From NCBI RefSeq assembly GCF_000283155.1, contig NW_004454177.1, forward strand, positions 23,584,982 to 23,648,981: a stretch of 64,000 bases of DNA, read 5' to 3'. The number at the start of each line of letters is the position of its first letter. Positions within the stretch are counted from its first letter, which is position 1. The position numbers and the translations under genes are program-made. The notes under the pieces were generated by a model. The model was not told the origin of the DNA, did no database searches, and was given only the letters and a program-made list of their open reading frames with translations. Shown here piece after piece: positions 1 through 11,732 of the stretch. Source of the stretch: Ceratotherium simum simum. Lineage: Eukaryota > Chordata > Mammalia > Perissodactyla > Rhinocerotidae.

Positions 1-558
1 AAAAGGTAACTGATGACTAAACTGAGAACATTTTCAAACAATTTCTAAAATTGTTTCACTAGAAACATGGTCCTTAAATACACGAATCAAGCATTTTTCC
101 TTGATCCAGAGTCATTTGAGAAGGTATTTTTTAATTTAAAAGATGAAGTATTTTTGCAGTTGAAATTATTAGTTTATATCTTTTGTTGAATTGTAATCAG
201 ATAGTGCGGCCAGTGAAATTTCTGCCTTTTGAACTTATTACATTTACCTTATGACCTAAAATGTTTGTCAATTCTGACATAATGTAGTAGTTAGATTCCC
301 AAGAAAATGTGCATTACCAACAATCGTGTTATAAAAATCCAATTGTTCCTGTAAGAAGTGGGTTATAAGCTTGAGACATTCAGACTCAAAATAATATAGC
401 TATTTTTTTCTTGAAGCAATTTCAAAAATAAAGTTTGTATTAATCCACCTATGTTTCAAACCTAAAACTTTTCTCCTGTACATGCCAATCTAGTTTCTAA
501 TCTACAACCATGTCATGACCAAAACCAGTCAGTATATTGCAAATAAAATTTCTTAATT
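1..558 (+). pseudogene. Possible 3' end of a processed retrocopy
   Basis: The stretch ends in an AATAAA signal at 542-547 followed about 12 bases later by a long A-rich tract. That is the layout of a reverse-transcribed mRNA 3' end. I see no open frame and cannot name a parent gene. The 5' part would lie outside the window, so the flanking duplication cannot be tested. It could equally be unique DNA next to an A-rich simple repeat. Confidence 0.3.
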
Positions 559-600
559 AAAAAAAAAAAAAGAAAGAAAAAAAAAAAAAGAAAAAGAAAT
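559..600 (+). repeat. A-rich tract
   Basis: Nearly pure A with scattered G. It is either the tail of the putative retrocopy just upstream or an independent simple repeat. Confidence 0.85.
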
Positions 601-620
601 CAGCCTGGCTATTTATGTAA

Positions 621-690
621 ATGTGTATATATATTTATATACATAATATTCATATATATGCATATACATAAACATATATATGCATATTAT
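621..690. repeat. AT/TATG low-complexity repeat
   Basis: Imperfect alternation of TATATA, CATATA and TGCATA units. It is a degenerate dinucleotide microsatellite. Confidence 0.8.
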
Positions 691-699
691 TTGAATCAC

Positions 700-2779
700 A
701 GGCATTTTGACCGTTGCATATAAATTGTCTCTTTACATTTTTATTTTCTATTTTGTTCCAATAAATCCAACATAGCCAGTTTTAAGCAAGAACCTGATAG
801 CTTGGCATCCAGGAGAGAACATATATTCAGGATAATGCTCACAGCTTGCTATAAATGCATGTCTATGAACACAACCTGCTGCAACCATAAAAAGTATTTT
901 GCCGAGAAATATAGGAAATGGAAAGAATAATGGAAAATATAAGTATATTCTAATCGGCTTCTAGGAAAAAGGAAATGTGTGCATGAAATACTATTAAACT
1001 GAAGGCTGATACGCGATATGTCAAAATGCATTCCCTGTTCTCATTCTGAGGTTCAAATGGTATTCTATTCTTAGAAATTCCTTTTATTTAAAGTGTTTCC
1101 TCTTCCCTCGCAGTTCAGTGAAATCACTTTTCTTTTGTGAAAATAAGATACACTGACTTGGAAAGTACATTCATATAATCATTTGTTTTAACCTAGTTGG
1201 TACTATTCAAATTAAGATGAAAGTCTGCACCAACCAAACTCCTCTTTCTGTCTTACCACTTTCCCATGCATTTCTTTTCTTCCTAGCTGCTTTATTTTCC
1301 TCTCTCTCTTCTCAGCTTCATGCATTTTCTAATGCTTACTAGGGGGATATATGTGTGCACAGCTGTGCCTTTTAAACTACTCTCTAATTTTTTTTTTCTT
1401 CTGAATTCCTCCTTTAGTCTTTGGAGAAGAGGTAAATAGGCAAAACAAAGAAGGAGGAAGTTGATTTCCAATGTTATTTCCAATCCTGAAACATATCCAG
1501 TTTATCAATTATATACTTTTGACCAATATTTGTACTTCCTTTATCAGGAAGAGAAAGGCAATAAGCAAATTGCTTCATCTGCGAATACACATTCCACAAT
1601 CAGGGTCTCAAATAAACAGGGTGCTCTGGGCTTCACACTTATCCATCCACCACATACCTCATAGAAGTCATTGCACTCTGCATGATGGAGAGAGAGAATC
1701 CATTACCCAGTGAAGATACAGGGTTATTAAAAAGCATCAACTCAATTGTATCTATGATGTATCTCTAATTTCTACAGTCTCCTTCCTCATGCCATCAAGT
1801 CAATGGCAAAATTCCTAGATGTTACTTTATATTGTCTAGTCCTAAAATGTTTGAGAGAAGTCTGGCACCAACATACTGGCTTGCAGACAAACAGCCAAGA
1901 GATCAAATGTGTTGAGAATTTTTCTTTAAAATGCTGTTTTTTGTGCAGCTATCGTTTAGAACTCTAAGCAAGATGGCAAAAAGGCATCATTCTAAAAATT
2001 GCTCTTGAAGGCATTTTCCTTCTGAAAACATATGAGAATTACTTCTGTTAAAATTAAGAAAAGACATAATTGCAAACACTGGCAGCAGAGGATTGAATTT
2101 TCCATATATTTGGGATTTTGAGAGTACATTCCAGATATAGAACTTCGATTCTGAATGAGATTGTGCATTAATGTTTAATGATTTGTTTCATAGTCAATGA
2201 AAAGATAATTTCCATAACAACTTGAGAAAATGATATCTAAACAAGACATTTATTTAGTTTCTTTTTCATTTGAATTTATTTTCATTTAGTATATACTCTA
2301 CGGCTACTGCTGTAGAATACCTAAACACTCTTCAAATAAAGGACCTAACTAAATTTCAAAAACCCATTTTAATATTTAGTCTCTAATTCAAACTTCACTG
2401 GTATTCTTGAATAAAACCCACACATTAACCTTGACATAAAGATTATTTTAAAGTAGAAGAATGTGTGTCATAATAACATCTCATCTATTCCAAAATCGGC
2501 TATCTAGGGATCAACCCTCATTTTGGAACTAGATTGTGATAGATGTCAAGAAGGGGTGTAGACACACTGACAGCTCTGCATTTTAGCTTAATAATCAAAA
2601 ATTATAGCAGGAGACAAATAAAAACTATAGCCTTTATTACAGAGGATCACATAACCCTGTATATTTAAATCAATCATGATAGAGTTCTTAAGATGTGATA
2701 TAGAGAATCTCTCTCATTTGAAAAGCATTTGTAAATATTTATTATTTTCTTTATATGTTTTTCAAACTACCACTGATTA
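700..2779. other. Unclassified AT-rich DNA, no supported feature
   Basis: I recognise no repeat family, RNA gene or exon here. Open frames at 849-1031, 1292-1483, 1461-1664 and 1471-1713 are short, overlap on opposite strands or in other frames, and have no recognisable protein. Confidence 0.6.
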
Positions 2780-2856
2780 GAAAGTTCATGAAGGCAGAAT
2801 CAGATCTGTCTTATTCTTTCCTGTGTTCCTAATACCTAGCAGAGGACTTAACGTAT
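2780..2856 (+). mobile_element. L2-type LINE 3' end, fragment
   Basis: The phrase order (short clause about 'catgaaggcagaatcagatc', then 'cctagcagaggactta') matches the typical 3' end of L2 LINEs. It is strongly diverged. L2 is inactive in mammals, so this would be a fossil. Confidence 0.4.
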
Positions 2857-2860
2857 CTGA

Positions 2861-2976
2861 TTACCAAATATAATACAGGATGCCTAGTTCCTTTGGGGCA
2901 TATTTACACTAAACTATTATGTGGAGTTTAACAGAAAATTTAAATTTCATTTGGCATTCTGTATTTTATTTGCTAA
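2861..2976. mobile_element. MITE-like palindromic DNA element
   Basis: Terminal inverted repeats are visible: 2861-2884 pairs with the reverse complement of 2953-2976 at 21 of 24 positions. The interior is short, as if internally deleted. The same terminal sequence recurs in the element at 49450-49670, so the two are copies of one family. I cannot name the family with confidence. Confidence 0.6.
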
Positions 2977-2989
2977 ATTTCTAATCCTT

Positions 2990-4160
2990 CCTATGTGTGG
3001 AGTAAATGAAGAGATAAATGTTCATTTAAAAATATTTTCTAATGCCCAAAAGATTGCATTGAAGAAAAAGGTCCATATAGTTCATATTAGAATGATTTCC
3101 CCTTATAGCAATTAATATATGAAGTAATCTGTGTCTGTAAAAATAAACATTAAGCTACACAGTCAGGTGAACACATTTCTCCAAAGACAGAAGCTTAAGT
3201 TTTTCCTATTTTCTAAAATATATCTCCACAAGATTTCTAAATTGTTTGCTTTTTTTTTTTAATAGTATGTGAATAGAAACAAGAGGAACTTGAAAGAAGA
3301 GAGTGGAAAGAAGCTTCAATATATCCCACATGCTTGTTCTTTTATAGCTTCTTCCTGATAATTAAATATCTCAGGTTATTAGAGACGTAAATCTCTTTAT
3401 TGTTTCTGTGAACACTCACTCACAGTGGATGGTTTCTTTTTGTGTTTGGGAAATTTTTAGTATAAGTACCTCTTTGCTTGAACATAATCTGCAGTGTCAT
3501 GGGGCCTGTGCTGAGGTAGCTTTCTTCCTCAGTAAAAGAATTGCCTTTTCTCCCCCAGCGTGCAGGGAGCACTACTAATCTGGAATTATGCTTCCCTCCA
3601 AGTTAAGGTCTTTGCATTAATGTGAGAATTTCAGGTTCAAATCCCCTAACTTGCTTGGTTCTCAAGGCTTAGTATCAAGATCACATGTTCTTTTTTGCAG
3701 CCAGGACAAGCAGACTTTTGAGTTTTCTTACTGCTTACATCCACTTGACCAGTTTTCAATCTCCCATTTTTTTTTATGTCCAGAAATGTATTAAAATTAT
3801 GACTGCTGACTACAGCCAGAAGCGTTAGAAGCATTTGGGAATACCATGGATGTTGTAGACTTTATGTTTCTATGTTTAATCATCTCCCATTGTGAAATAG
3901 TCCCAGAAATGAGGATTCCAGTTAATGGATTGCTTTATTGGAATGAAAGAGGCAAGGTTTAGTTAGAACTGGAATTAACTACAACCTATGAAGGAGATTA
4001 GTTTTCACCATCTTATTATCCTACATAACTTTGAATCAGAAATGTCGTTGGTATATAGCTAAGAATTCCCTCACAAACTTTTCCCTGTTTTCAACTGAAA
4101 GGAAACATTGTCATTTGTTACTCTCACCAAGATAAGATTTGTCCCTCTTTAAATTTTCTA
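2990..4160. other. Unclassified DNA, no supported feature
   Basis: Non-repetitive to my eye apart from T runs near 3250 and 3770. A minus-strand frame at 3646-3834 has no recognisable product. Confidence 0.55.
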
Positions 4161-4164
4161 AAGC

Positions 4165-4301
4165 ACTTTGTCTGCAGCACATTTAGGATATTTAGTGTCA
4201 TTACTTACTTAGCATTGTCCCATAACCCCCCCATAAATTCTAAGCTACAGGAAGGCAAGCAGAGTCTCATTCATCTTTTTAATCTCCTGATCAAATACTT
4301 A
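4165..4301 (+). mobile_element. Possible L2 3' end, fragment
   Basis: Word order around 'taagctacaggaaggcaag' and the following clause resembles the L2 3' end. Divergence is high and boundaries are guesses. Confidence 0.33.
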
Positions 4302-4317
4302 TGACAGGTTCAAGTTT

Positions 4318-4496
4318 TTTTTAATTGTGGCAAAAAAACTCCTATAGTGTAAAATTTACCATCTTAACCATTTTTAAGTGTACAGTTCAGTCGTGTAAAG
4401 TATATTCACATTGTTGTGGAACAGATCTCCAGAACTTTTTCATCTTAAAAATCTGAAAATATGTACCCATTAAAGAACTCTCCTTTTCCCCTTTCT
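4318..4496 (-). mobile_element. Short 5'-truncated LINE-1 3' end
   Basis: The sequence reads as the reverse complement of a LINE-1 3' end, starting with a T run that represents the poly(A) tail and including the characteristic 'catcttaaccatttttaagt' stretch. It is flanked by an imperfect 16-bp duplication: 4302-4317 and 4497-4512, differing at two positions. Only about 180 bp were inserted, an extreme 5' truncation typical of LINE-1. Confidence 0.7.
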
Positions 4497-4524
4497 TGAC
4501 AGAGTCAAGTTTATAAATCAACAA

Positions 4525-4640
4525 CAGCTATATACATATATATTATATATAGCATAGATACACATATAATATAGATATGGCCATATAGACATATGTCTAC
4601 AGCACAGATAAAGGCATATAGATATATGTGTGTAGCATAT
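4525..4640. repeat. AT-rich degenerate microsatellite
   Basis: Imperfect TATA, CATATA and GATATA units without a fixed period. Confidence 0.75.
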
Positions 4641-4649
4641 ATCAAGCTA

Positions 4650-5250
4650 TAGACTGAAAACTCAAGCAAAGGACTCCCATGGGTATAATTTTCACCATTT
4701 TTGTAGAGGTTGTCTTTTGATCTCTTTTTCTAGTAAGAACTTTGGCAATTCTAATGCTTATTAGACAAAGGATCAAGTGGTACATATTATTAAATTTTTG
4801 TTTTTCTAATCCATGAGTGATTATCTTTTATTTTCTTTAGGTCAGTTATTAGATGGCTATTTGCCAAAGCAAAAAGATTGAAATGTTTGCCTTGGAGAGG
4901 TAAAGGTATGAAACACTCAGCTGACATCTCTCCTACCTATTTTGCCTATTAATTAACAATTTCTTGAGAGATTCTTGTCATTATCCTCTTGATACTATAA
5001 GAAAAAAAAATCACATGCTTTCTGAAAATAAGAATAAGCTCATCCTCCTAAAATGTATCCACAGCCTTGATATGTCATGGTTTTATATAAATTACAGCTG
5101 TTGTTGAGACCTCCAGATGTCAGTAATTCTAAATCGTCATTTTAAACTGTTTGTTTGGAGGATTGCAGTCATGAATAAATTAATCGAGCAAGGCTGAATG
5201 TCTGAGGGGCCACAAATTCTTGTAGTACTATTATATTTATAACAAAGAAA
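4650..5250. other. Unclassified DNA
   Basis: Nothing recognisable. There is no exon-like open frame with splice context. Confidence 0.5.
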
Positions 5251-5253
5251 TTG

Positions 5254-5336
5254 TATTTTCTTTCTTTTTCTATTTTTCCTTCTTACTTTTCTTCCTTTCT
5301 TCTCTTCATTCCACTATTCTTTTCCTTTCTTTCAAT
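5254..5336 (+). repeat. Pyrimidine-rich tract (TTTCC/CTTT)
   Basis: Almost uninterrupted T and C on the plus strand. The small frame at 5251-5496 runs through it and owes its phenylalanine/serine composition to the tract, so it is not coding. Confidence 0.8.
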
Positions 5337-5339
5337 CAT

Positions 5340-5980
5340 ACATATTTTTCAGAAATGCTTAGGGGAGGAAAAAAACAATATTCCCCAAATCCTGACAAAA
5401 TCAACTGAGGAAACTTACACTAGCTTAGTGGCAATCTTTTCTTCAATTAAATTTGATATTTTAAATGTTCATTTATTGCTTCTGGAAGTTCCCTAGGGAT
5501 TTACACAGGGAGAATCGTATGAGAGGCAGGACCATATGATGGGCTCAAGTGTAAAATTTCCTACTGTCCACTAAGTCTCCATGAGACATTGGAAAATGCT
5601 CCGTGTTTCATTAGTGATAGTAAGAGAAACTCAATGTCTTATTGGACACTCTGTGCCAAAATCAGTAAAGATGGAGACATGAAGATCACTGAAGCCCGCT
5701 CTGCCCTCCAGTAGCTTGACATTAACTCAGAAGATATGGAAAGTGTATAGAACCCAATAAAAATATGTCCTAGAGACTGAAAAAGAGGGTCAAAGAACGT
5801 GAAATGTAATGTGACTTGGAGGTAGAAGATGAGAGGGGAACATATTTAATATTAAGCGTTGAAGAAAAGATACAGTATTTCTGGGTGAATACTTAGGTAA
5901 AGAAATTTCTAGATGGAATAGCACGGAAAAAAAGTTTTAAAGAAAGTTCCATGATAAGTAAAAGCGGAGTTATTTAAGCA
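5340..5980. other. Unclassified, with a weak L2-like patch
   Basis: Around 5590-5760 the order of phrases resembles the reverse complement of an L2 3' end. The match is too weak for a firm call. The rest is unclassified. Confidence 0.3.
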
Positions 5981-5984
5981 ATGT

Positions 5985-6115
5985 AGTATGTATTTAGTCA
6001 AATATTTAACTTATCTTCACTCTCCGCATCTGTAGACTAAATTTTAATAGCATCTACCCAACAGGATTTTATGAGAATTAAGTGAGGTGATGAATGGAAG
6101 GAGTGTGGCATTTAA
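5985..6115 (+). mobile_element. MIR SINE fragment
   Basis: The order 'cttcactctccgcatctgta', then a short A-rich part, then 'gagaattaagtgaggtgatg' follows the central and 3' part of MIR in the plus orientation. Both ends are worn away. Confidence 0.55.
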
Positions 6116-6119
6116 TTTC

Positions 6120-7010
6120 CACATACTTGTGAGTTCCACTTATTTGCCTTTCTATGGCAAAATCACAGACTTATTATTAAATGCCAAAATAGCCATAAAA
6201 TCAGAACTAATTGTGTAATTGTCATCAGACAAATACTGGTCATTGTTAAGTGTGTAAATAAGCTTTAATATTTAGAAGAATAAGGCTAAATAATTCCGTA
6301 AAACTTTACTTGGGGAATGTTGTAGGAATACTAACTTTACCTTAATTTAGTCTCCAAAGACCTTTCAAAATTCATATTTGCTCAAAAACAAATGTTCTTT
6401 AAAAGTTGTACTTAATTTATTTTATGGCAATTTCTTTCATACTTTATATTAGAAATTGACATCATTTTCCCCCCTGCTGTCATGCATTAAATGTTGTCCA
6501 CTTATGGACACAGACCCACATATAGAGGCTATGGAATTCCCAGCATGCTATTGAAAATCATATCCACTTCTCTCCCACTCAATAAATTATATGAAAAGAC
6601 AAGTAAATATATAGGATTATTTGAAGGAAAACTTTGAGGCCATGACTTCTTTATCTTATCCTTATTTAGCATCTGGCACAAGAAAATTGTCATTTGAAGA
6701 ACAGTGGAGCTAAATAGAGAACTTTAGTATGGAGAAAAAGATTTAAGGCAGACATGAAATTTTATTTCAATATTTGAAGGACAGATGAGAAGAGAGAGAA
6801 AATTTAGTTTTCCTAACTCCACACGGCAGATGTATGACCAATAGGTAGAAATTGCAAAGATATAGTTTCTTCTTATACTAAAGTAAAGTTTAGTAACAAT
6901 GAGTGGCCTCAAAAGTGGCATAATCACTTTAGAACCTAAAGAATATGAGTCTCTGTCATTTTCTACCTTTGTCTATTTCTTAGTCTCAGAAATTGCTACT
7001 CTTATTTCAA
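6120..7010. other. Unclassified AT-rich DNA
   Basis: No recognisable family or gene. The minus-strand frame 6724-6927 has no known features. Confidence 0.5.
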
Positions 7011-8492
7011 TAAAAAACAATTACTATACTATAAATTAACTAGGTCTAACAGATATCTATAGAACAGTACACCATGCACTAGCAGAATAAACATTCTTAC
7101 CAAGTGTACACAGTACATTCATCAGAATAGACCATATAATAGACCATAAAACAAACCTCAATAAATTTTAAAAGAATTGCAATAATGCAAAGTATGTTCT
7201 CTGACCATAATGGAATGAAATTAGAAATCAATAACAGAAAGACATTTGTGAAACTCACGAATATGTGGAAATTAAATGATGCTTTCCTAAATAATCGAAG
7301 AGTCAAAGAAGAAGTCAAAAGGGAAATTAGTATATATTTTGAGACAAATGAAAATGAAGACACAACATACCAAAACTTATAGGATGTGGGTAAGGCAGTG
7401 CTTAGAGGAAAATTTATATCTGGACACATTTATATTTTAAAAAACCTCAAATCAACAAAATCACCTTCTAAAGCATTGGAAAAAGAAGAGCAAACTAAAC
7501 CTAAAAGAATCAGAAGAAAAGAAATAAAAAAGACTAGAGTATAAATTAATGAAATAAGGAATAGAAAAAATAGAGAAAAACAATGAAACCAAAAGTTGTT
7601 TAATCGAAAAAGTCAACAAAATTTGCAAACTTTTATCTAGTCTGACCAAGAAGAAAGGAGAGAAAACTCAAATTATTGAAAACTGGAATGAAAGAGGAAA
7701 TATCCCTATTGACTTTACAGAAATAAAAAGGATTATAAAAGACTACTATACACAACTGTATGTCAACAGATTACATACAATAGATTAAGTGAATAAATTC
7801 CTAGAAAAACATGAACTACCAAAACTGACTCAAGAAAAATTAGAAAGTTTTAATAGACAAAATTTTTACTAGGACAAGTAAATAAATTGAGTTAGTCTTC
7901 AAAAAACCTTTCCACAAAGAAATGCTTGGATGCAAATAGCTTTAGTCTGGAATTCTACCAAATATTAAACAAAAAGATTAATGCAAAGTTTTTCACAAAT
8001 TCTTCCAAAATACAGAAGAGGAGGGAATACTTCTGAATTCATTCTATAAGGCCAGTATTAGCCTAATACCAAAACAAAACAAAGACATCATATGAAAAGA
8101 AAAAGAGAGACAAATATCTCTTATGAATACAGTCACAAAAATCCTCAACTAAATACTAGCAAAGCTAATCCAGCAACATATAAAAAAGATACACTCTATC
8201 ACTAAGTGGAGTTTATTGCTGGAATGTAAGGTCTAAAATATAAAAATTCATTAATATATCAATAGAAGAAAGGGCAAAATCACATGGTTTAATGTGAATC
8301 ATATCATGTTTATATCATTATATCAATCAATAATGTGAATATCATGTTTAATAGAAACAGAGAAAGCATTTAACAAAAGCCAGTACCACTTCATGATAAA
8401 AACACACTTCAGACTAGAAACACAAGGAAACTTTCACAATCTGCTAAAGGGCTTGCACAAAACCCCCACAGCTGACTTTACACTTAATGGGT

Positions 8493-8543
8493 AAAGATTT
8501 AACGCTTTTCTCTCAAGATCAGGAAGAAGATGAGGATGTCCTC
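8493..8543 (+). repeat. 51-bp direct repeat, source copy
   Basis: This lies in the reverse-transcriptase part of the old LINE-1, where it fits the family sequence. It is therefore the native copy. An identical 51-base stretch occurs at 9648-9698. Confidence 0.93.
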
Positions 8544-9647
8544 TCTCACCACTTCTATCCAACACGGAACTGGAAGTTCCAGGCAGAGAAATTATATGAA
8601 AACATGAAATAAAATACATCATGTTGAAATGGAAGAATTAAAACTATCTCTTTTTGCAGATAAATAGACTTGCATATAGACTATCCTAAGGAATCCACTA
8701 AAAAATGTTAAAACTAATAAAGGAATTCAGGTTGCAGAATCCAAGATCAATATACATTATGCTCTGAAATCTATAAAACATTGTTGACAGAAATTAAAGA
8801 AAACCTAAATAAACAGAAAGTTATCCCATATTCACAGATAGGAAAACAATATTGTTAAAGGTGGGGCAACCCTCCTCAAATATTTCTACAGATTCAGTGC
8901 CATCTCTTTCAATCCAAGCTGGCTTCTTTGGACAAATTACAAATTGGTGGTAAAATTCATGTGGAATTTCAAGGAACTTAGAATAGCTAAAACTTAAAAA
9001 AGAAAAAAATTATGGGAGTCATACTTCTCAATTTCAAAACTTACTACAAATATATGGTAACCAAGACAGAACAGTACTGGAAAAACGATGACATGTATAG
9101 ATCAGTGGAATAGAACTGAAAGTCCAGAAATAAACCCTCATATTAACAGTGATTTGATTTTTTTAAATTCAATGTATTTAAACTAAAAATACAAAAACAG
9201 TTTGCTCATTTCTCCCACACCCCACCCCCTACATCTGGCAACAACCAATGTGTTCTCTGTATCGATCAGCTATACATATGTATGTATTTTAGATTCCACA
9301 TATAAGAGAGATCATACAGTATTTGTCTTTCTCTCTCTTTTTTTGCTTAGCATAATTCCCTCAATGTCCATTCTTGTCGTGAATGGCAAGATTTCATTCT
9401 TTTTTATGGATGGATAATATTCCATTGTATATATACCATAATTTCTTTATCCATTCATTCATTGATGGACACTTAGGTTGTTTCCATATCTTGGCTATTG
9501 TAAATAATGCTGCAATAAATATGTGGGTGCATGTATCTTTTTGAGTTAGTGTTTTCATTTTCTTCAGATAAATACGCAGAAGTGGAATTGCTGGATTATA
9601 TGGTGGTTCTATTTTTAATATTTTGAGGAACCTCCATACTGTTTTCC

Positions 9648-9698
9648 AAAGATTTAACGCTTTTCTCTCAAGATCAGGAAGAAGATGAGGATGTCCTC
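9648..9698 (+). repeat. 51-bp direct repeat, inserted copy
   Basis: Identical to 8493-8543 over all 51 bases. It interrupts the nested minus-strand LINE-1 at a point where the family sequence would run directly from the 'ttttcca' region into 'tggctgcacc'. It is therefore foreign to this element. Entry is through shared 'aaag' bases, and about seven further bases of unclear origin follow before the LINE-1 sequence resumes. Confidence 0.93.
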
Positions 9699-9782
9699 AT
9701 CAAATTGGCTGCACCAATTTGTATTCCCACCAACAGTGCACAGGGTTGCCTTTCTCCACATCCTTGCCAACACTTGTTATTT

Positions 9783-10130
9783 CTAGTCTTTTTTGATAAT
9801 AGCCATTTTAACGGGTGTGGGGTAATATCTGACTGTGGTTTTGATTTGCATTTCCCTGATGATTAGTGGTGTAGAGTATCTTTTCATGTACCTGTTGGCC
9901 ATCTGTATGTCTTCTCTGGAAAAAGGTTTATTCAGATCCTCTGCCAATTTTTTAATTGCGTTGTTTGTTTTTTTGATATTGAGTTGGATGTGTTCTTTAT
10001 ATATTTTGGATATTAGCCCCTTATCAGATACATAATTTGCACATATTTTCCACCATTCAGTAGGTTGCCTTTTTATTTGCTGGATGGTTTCTTTTGCTGT
10101 GCAGAGCTTTTTGGTTTGATGTAGTTCCAC
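9783..10130 (-). pseudogene. LINE-1 ORF2 C-terminal fragment (115 codons)
   Basis: The translated frame contains the basic region of LINE-1 ORF2 just before its C-terminal cysteine motif, including [15 protein letters not shown] and REMQIKTT. It ends at a stop before the cysteine motif. It is the longest remaining coding piece of the nested element. No start, no upstream enzyme domains and no promoter remain, so it is not a gene. Confidence 0.85.
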
Positions 10131-11732
10131 CTGTTTATTTTTGCTTTCGTTGCTTTTGCTTCTGGTGTCAGATTCAAAAAATCATTATAACACCTATGTC
10201 CAGGAGCTTACTGCCTATTTTTTCTTCTAGGACATTTATGGTTTCAAGTCTTGCACTCAAGTCTTTAATCTATTTTGACTTAATTTTTGTGTATAGTGTA
10301 AGATATTGGTCCAGCAATTTGATTTTTGATGAAATTGTATCAAGGCAATTTAATGGAGGAGAAAAAATGATCTTTTCAACAAATGATTTTAGCACAACTG
10401 GGTATCTACATGTAAAAAGAATGAAGTTGGACCCTTACCTCAGGCTGTACATAAAAATGAACTCAAATGAATCTAAATATAACAGCAAAAATTATAAAAA
10501 TCATAGAAGAAAATATATGAGAAAAATCCTTGTGACCTTGGGTTAGGCAAAATCTTCTTAAGTATGACGTCAAAACCACAAGTGGCAAAGAAAAAAATAG
10601 ATAATTTAGGCTTGATAAATTAAAAACTTTTATACTTTTATGGATACCATCAAGAAAGTGAAGAAAAACAGCTCACAGAGTGGGAGAAATTATTTTCAAA
10701 TCTTATATGTGACAAAGAATTTATACCTAATATATAAAAAAACCTTACAACTCAATAATAAAAAGATTAATAACCCAATTTATAAATGAACAAAATATCT
10801 GAATAGATATTTATGTAAAGAAGACATACAAATGACTAGTGAACACATTAAAAGATGCTCAACATCATTAATTAGAGGGGAAATGCAGGTCAAAACCACA
10901 ATGTGATACTACTTCACACCCACTAGGATAACTACAATAAAAAAATCAAATAACAGGTTTTGACAAGGAGGTGGAGATAGAAAAATTCTTATACATTGCT
11001 GTTAGGAATGGAAAAATGGTGCATCCACTTTGGAAAATAGTCTAACAGTTCTTCAAAATGTTAAATATAGTGTCACCAAATGATCCAGCAATCCCACTTC
11101 TAGGTGTATCTACAAGAAATTTAAAAAATATGTCCATACAAAACCTTGTATATGGATAGTCATTGCAGCATTATTTATAATAAGCAGAAATGAAAACAGT
11201 CCAAATGTCTATCAAGTGATGAATGGCTAACTGCAATACGGTATATTCATACAATGAAATATGATTTGGCAATGAAAAGAAATGAAGTACTCTCATATGC
11301 TACAACATGAATTAATCTTGAAAATATTATGCTAAGTAGAAGTAATGAGTCACAAATATCATGCATTGTATGATTCCACTTATATCAAATGACCAAAATA
11401 GGCATGTTTATATATAGAGAAAGTAGGTTAGTAATTTCCTAGGGCTATTGCGGGGGCAGGTGGAGAGTGGTTGGAGAGAAATGGGAAGTGGCTGCTAATA
11501 GGTACATATTTTCTTTTTGAGATGATGAAGTGGTTCTAAAATTGATCATGGTGATGGCTGCATAAGCCCGTGAATATACTAAATCTATTGAATGTTATAC
11601 TTTATGTGAATTGTATGATAAGTGAATTATATCTCGATAATGTTATACTAAAAAACAATTACTTCTATCTTTTTCAACATATTTTGCTTTTTTACCTTGC
11701 ATGTTTTAATGTTTTCTATTCCTTAAACCTAT

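Larger units (their letters stand above)
9163..10316 (-). mobile_element. Nested 5'-truncated LINE-1, minus strand
   Basis: Reading the minus strand gives a LINE-1 3' segment: part of the ORF2 C-terminal region and the 3' UTR, with the tail represented by the T run near 9157-9164. It sits inside the plus-strand LINE-1. The flanking duplication atttgattttt is at 9152-9162 and 10317-10327, and the host sequence continues correctly across the gap. It contains a foreign block of about 54 bp at roughly 9652-9705, copied from the host element. Confidence 0.9.
7026..11648 (+). mobile_element. Old 5'-truncated LINE-1, split by a nested LINE-1
   Basis: The plus strand reads as LINE-1 ORF2 from the end of the endonuclease region through the reverse transcriptase. 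It resumes after an insertion at about 9163-10316 and continues through the ORF2 C-terminal region to a 3' UTR. A perfect 15-bp target-site duplication, taaaaaacaattact, lies at 7011-7025 and 11649-11663, which proves that both halves belong to one insertion. Without the nested element it is about 3.5 kb, so the 5' UTR, ORF1 and start of ORF2 were never inserted. ORF2 is full of stops and frameshifts (for example in the short frames 7097-7429 and 10094-10546) and the element is dead. Confidence 0.93.

Noticed and set aside
8270..8345. Near-duplicate 'aatgtgaat...atcatgttta' words
   Set aside because: Short and imperfect, inside LINE-1. Compatible with ordinary decay and small slippage.
10094..10546. 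150-codon plus-strand open frame
   Set aside because: It crosses the junction from the antisense of the nested LINE-1 into the sense strand of the host LINE-1.
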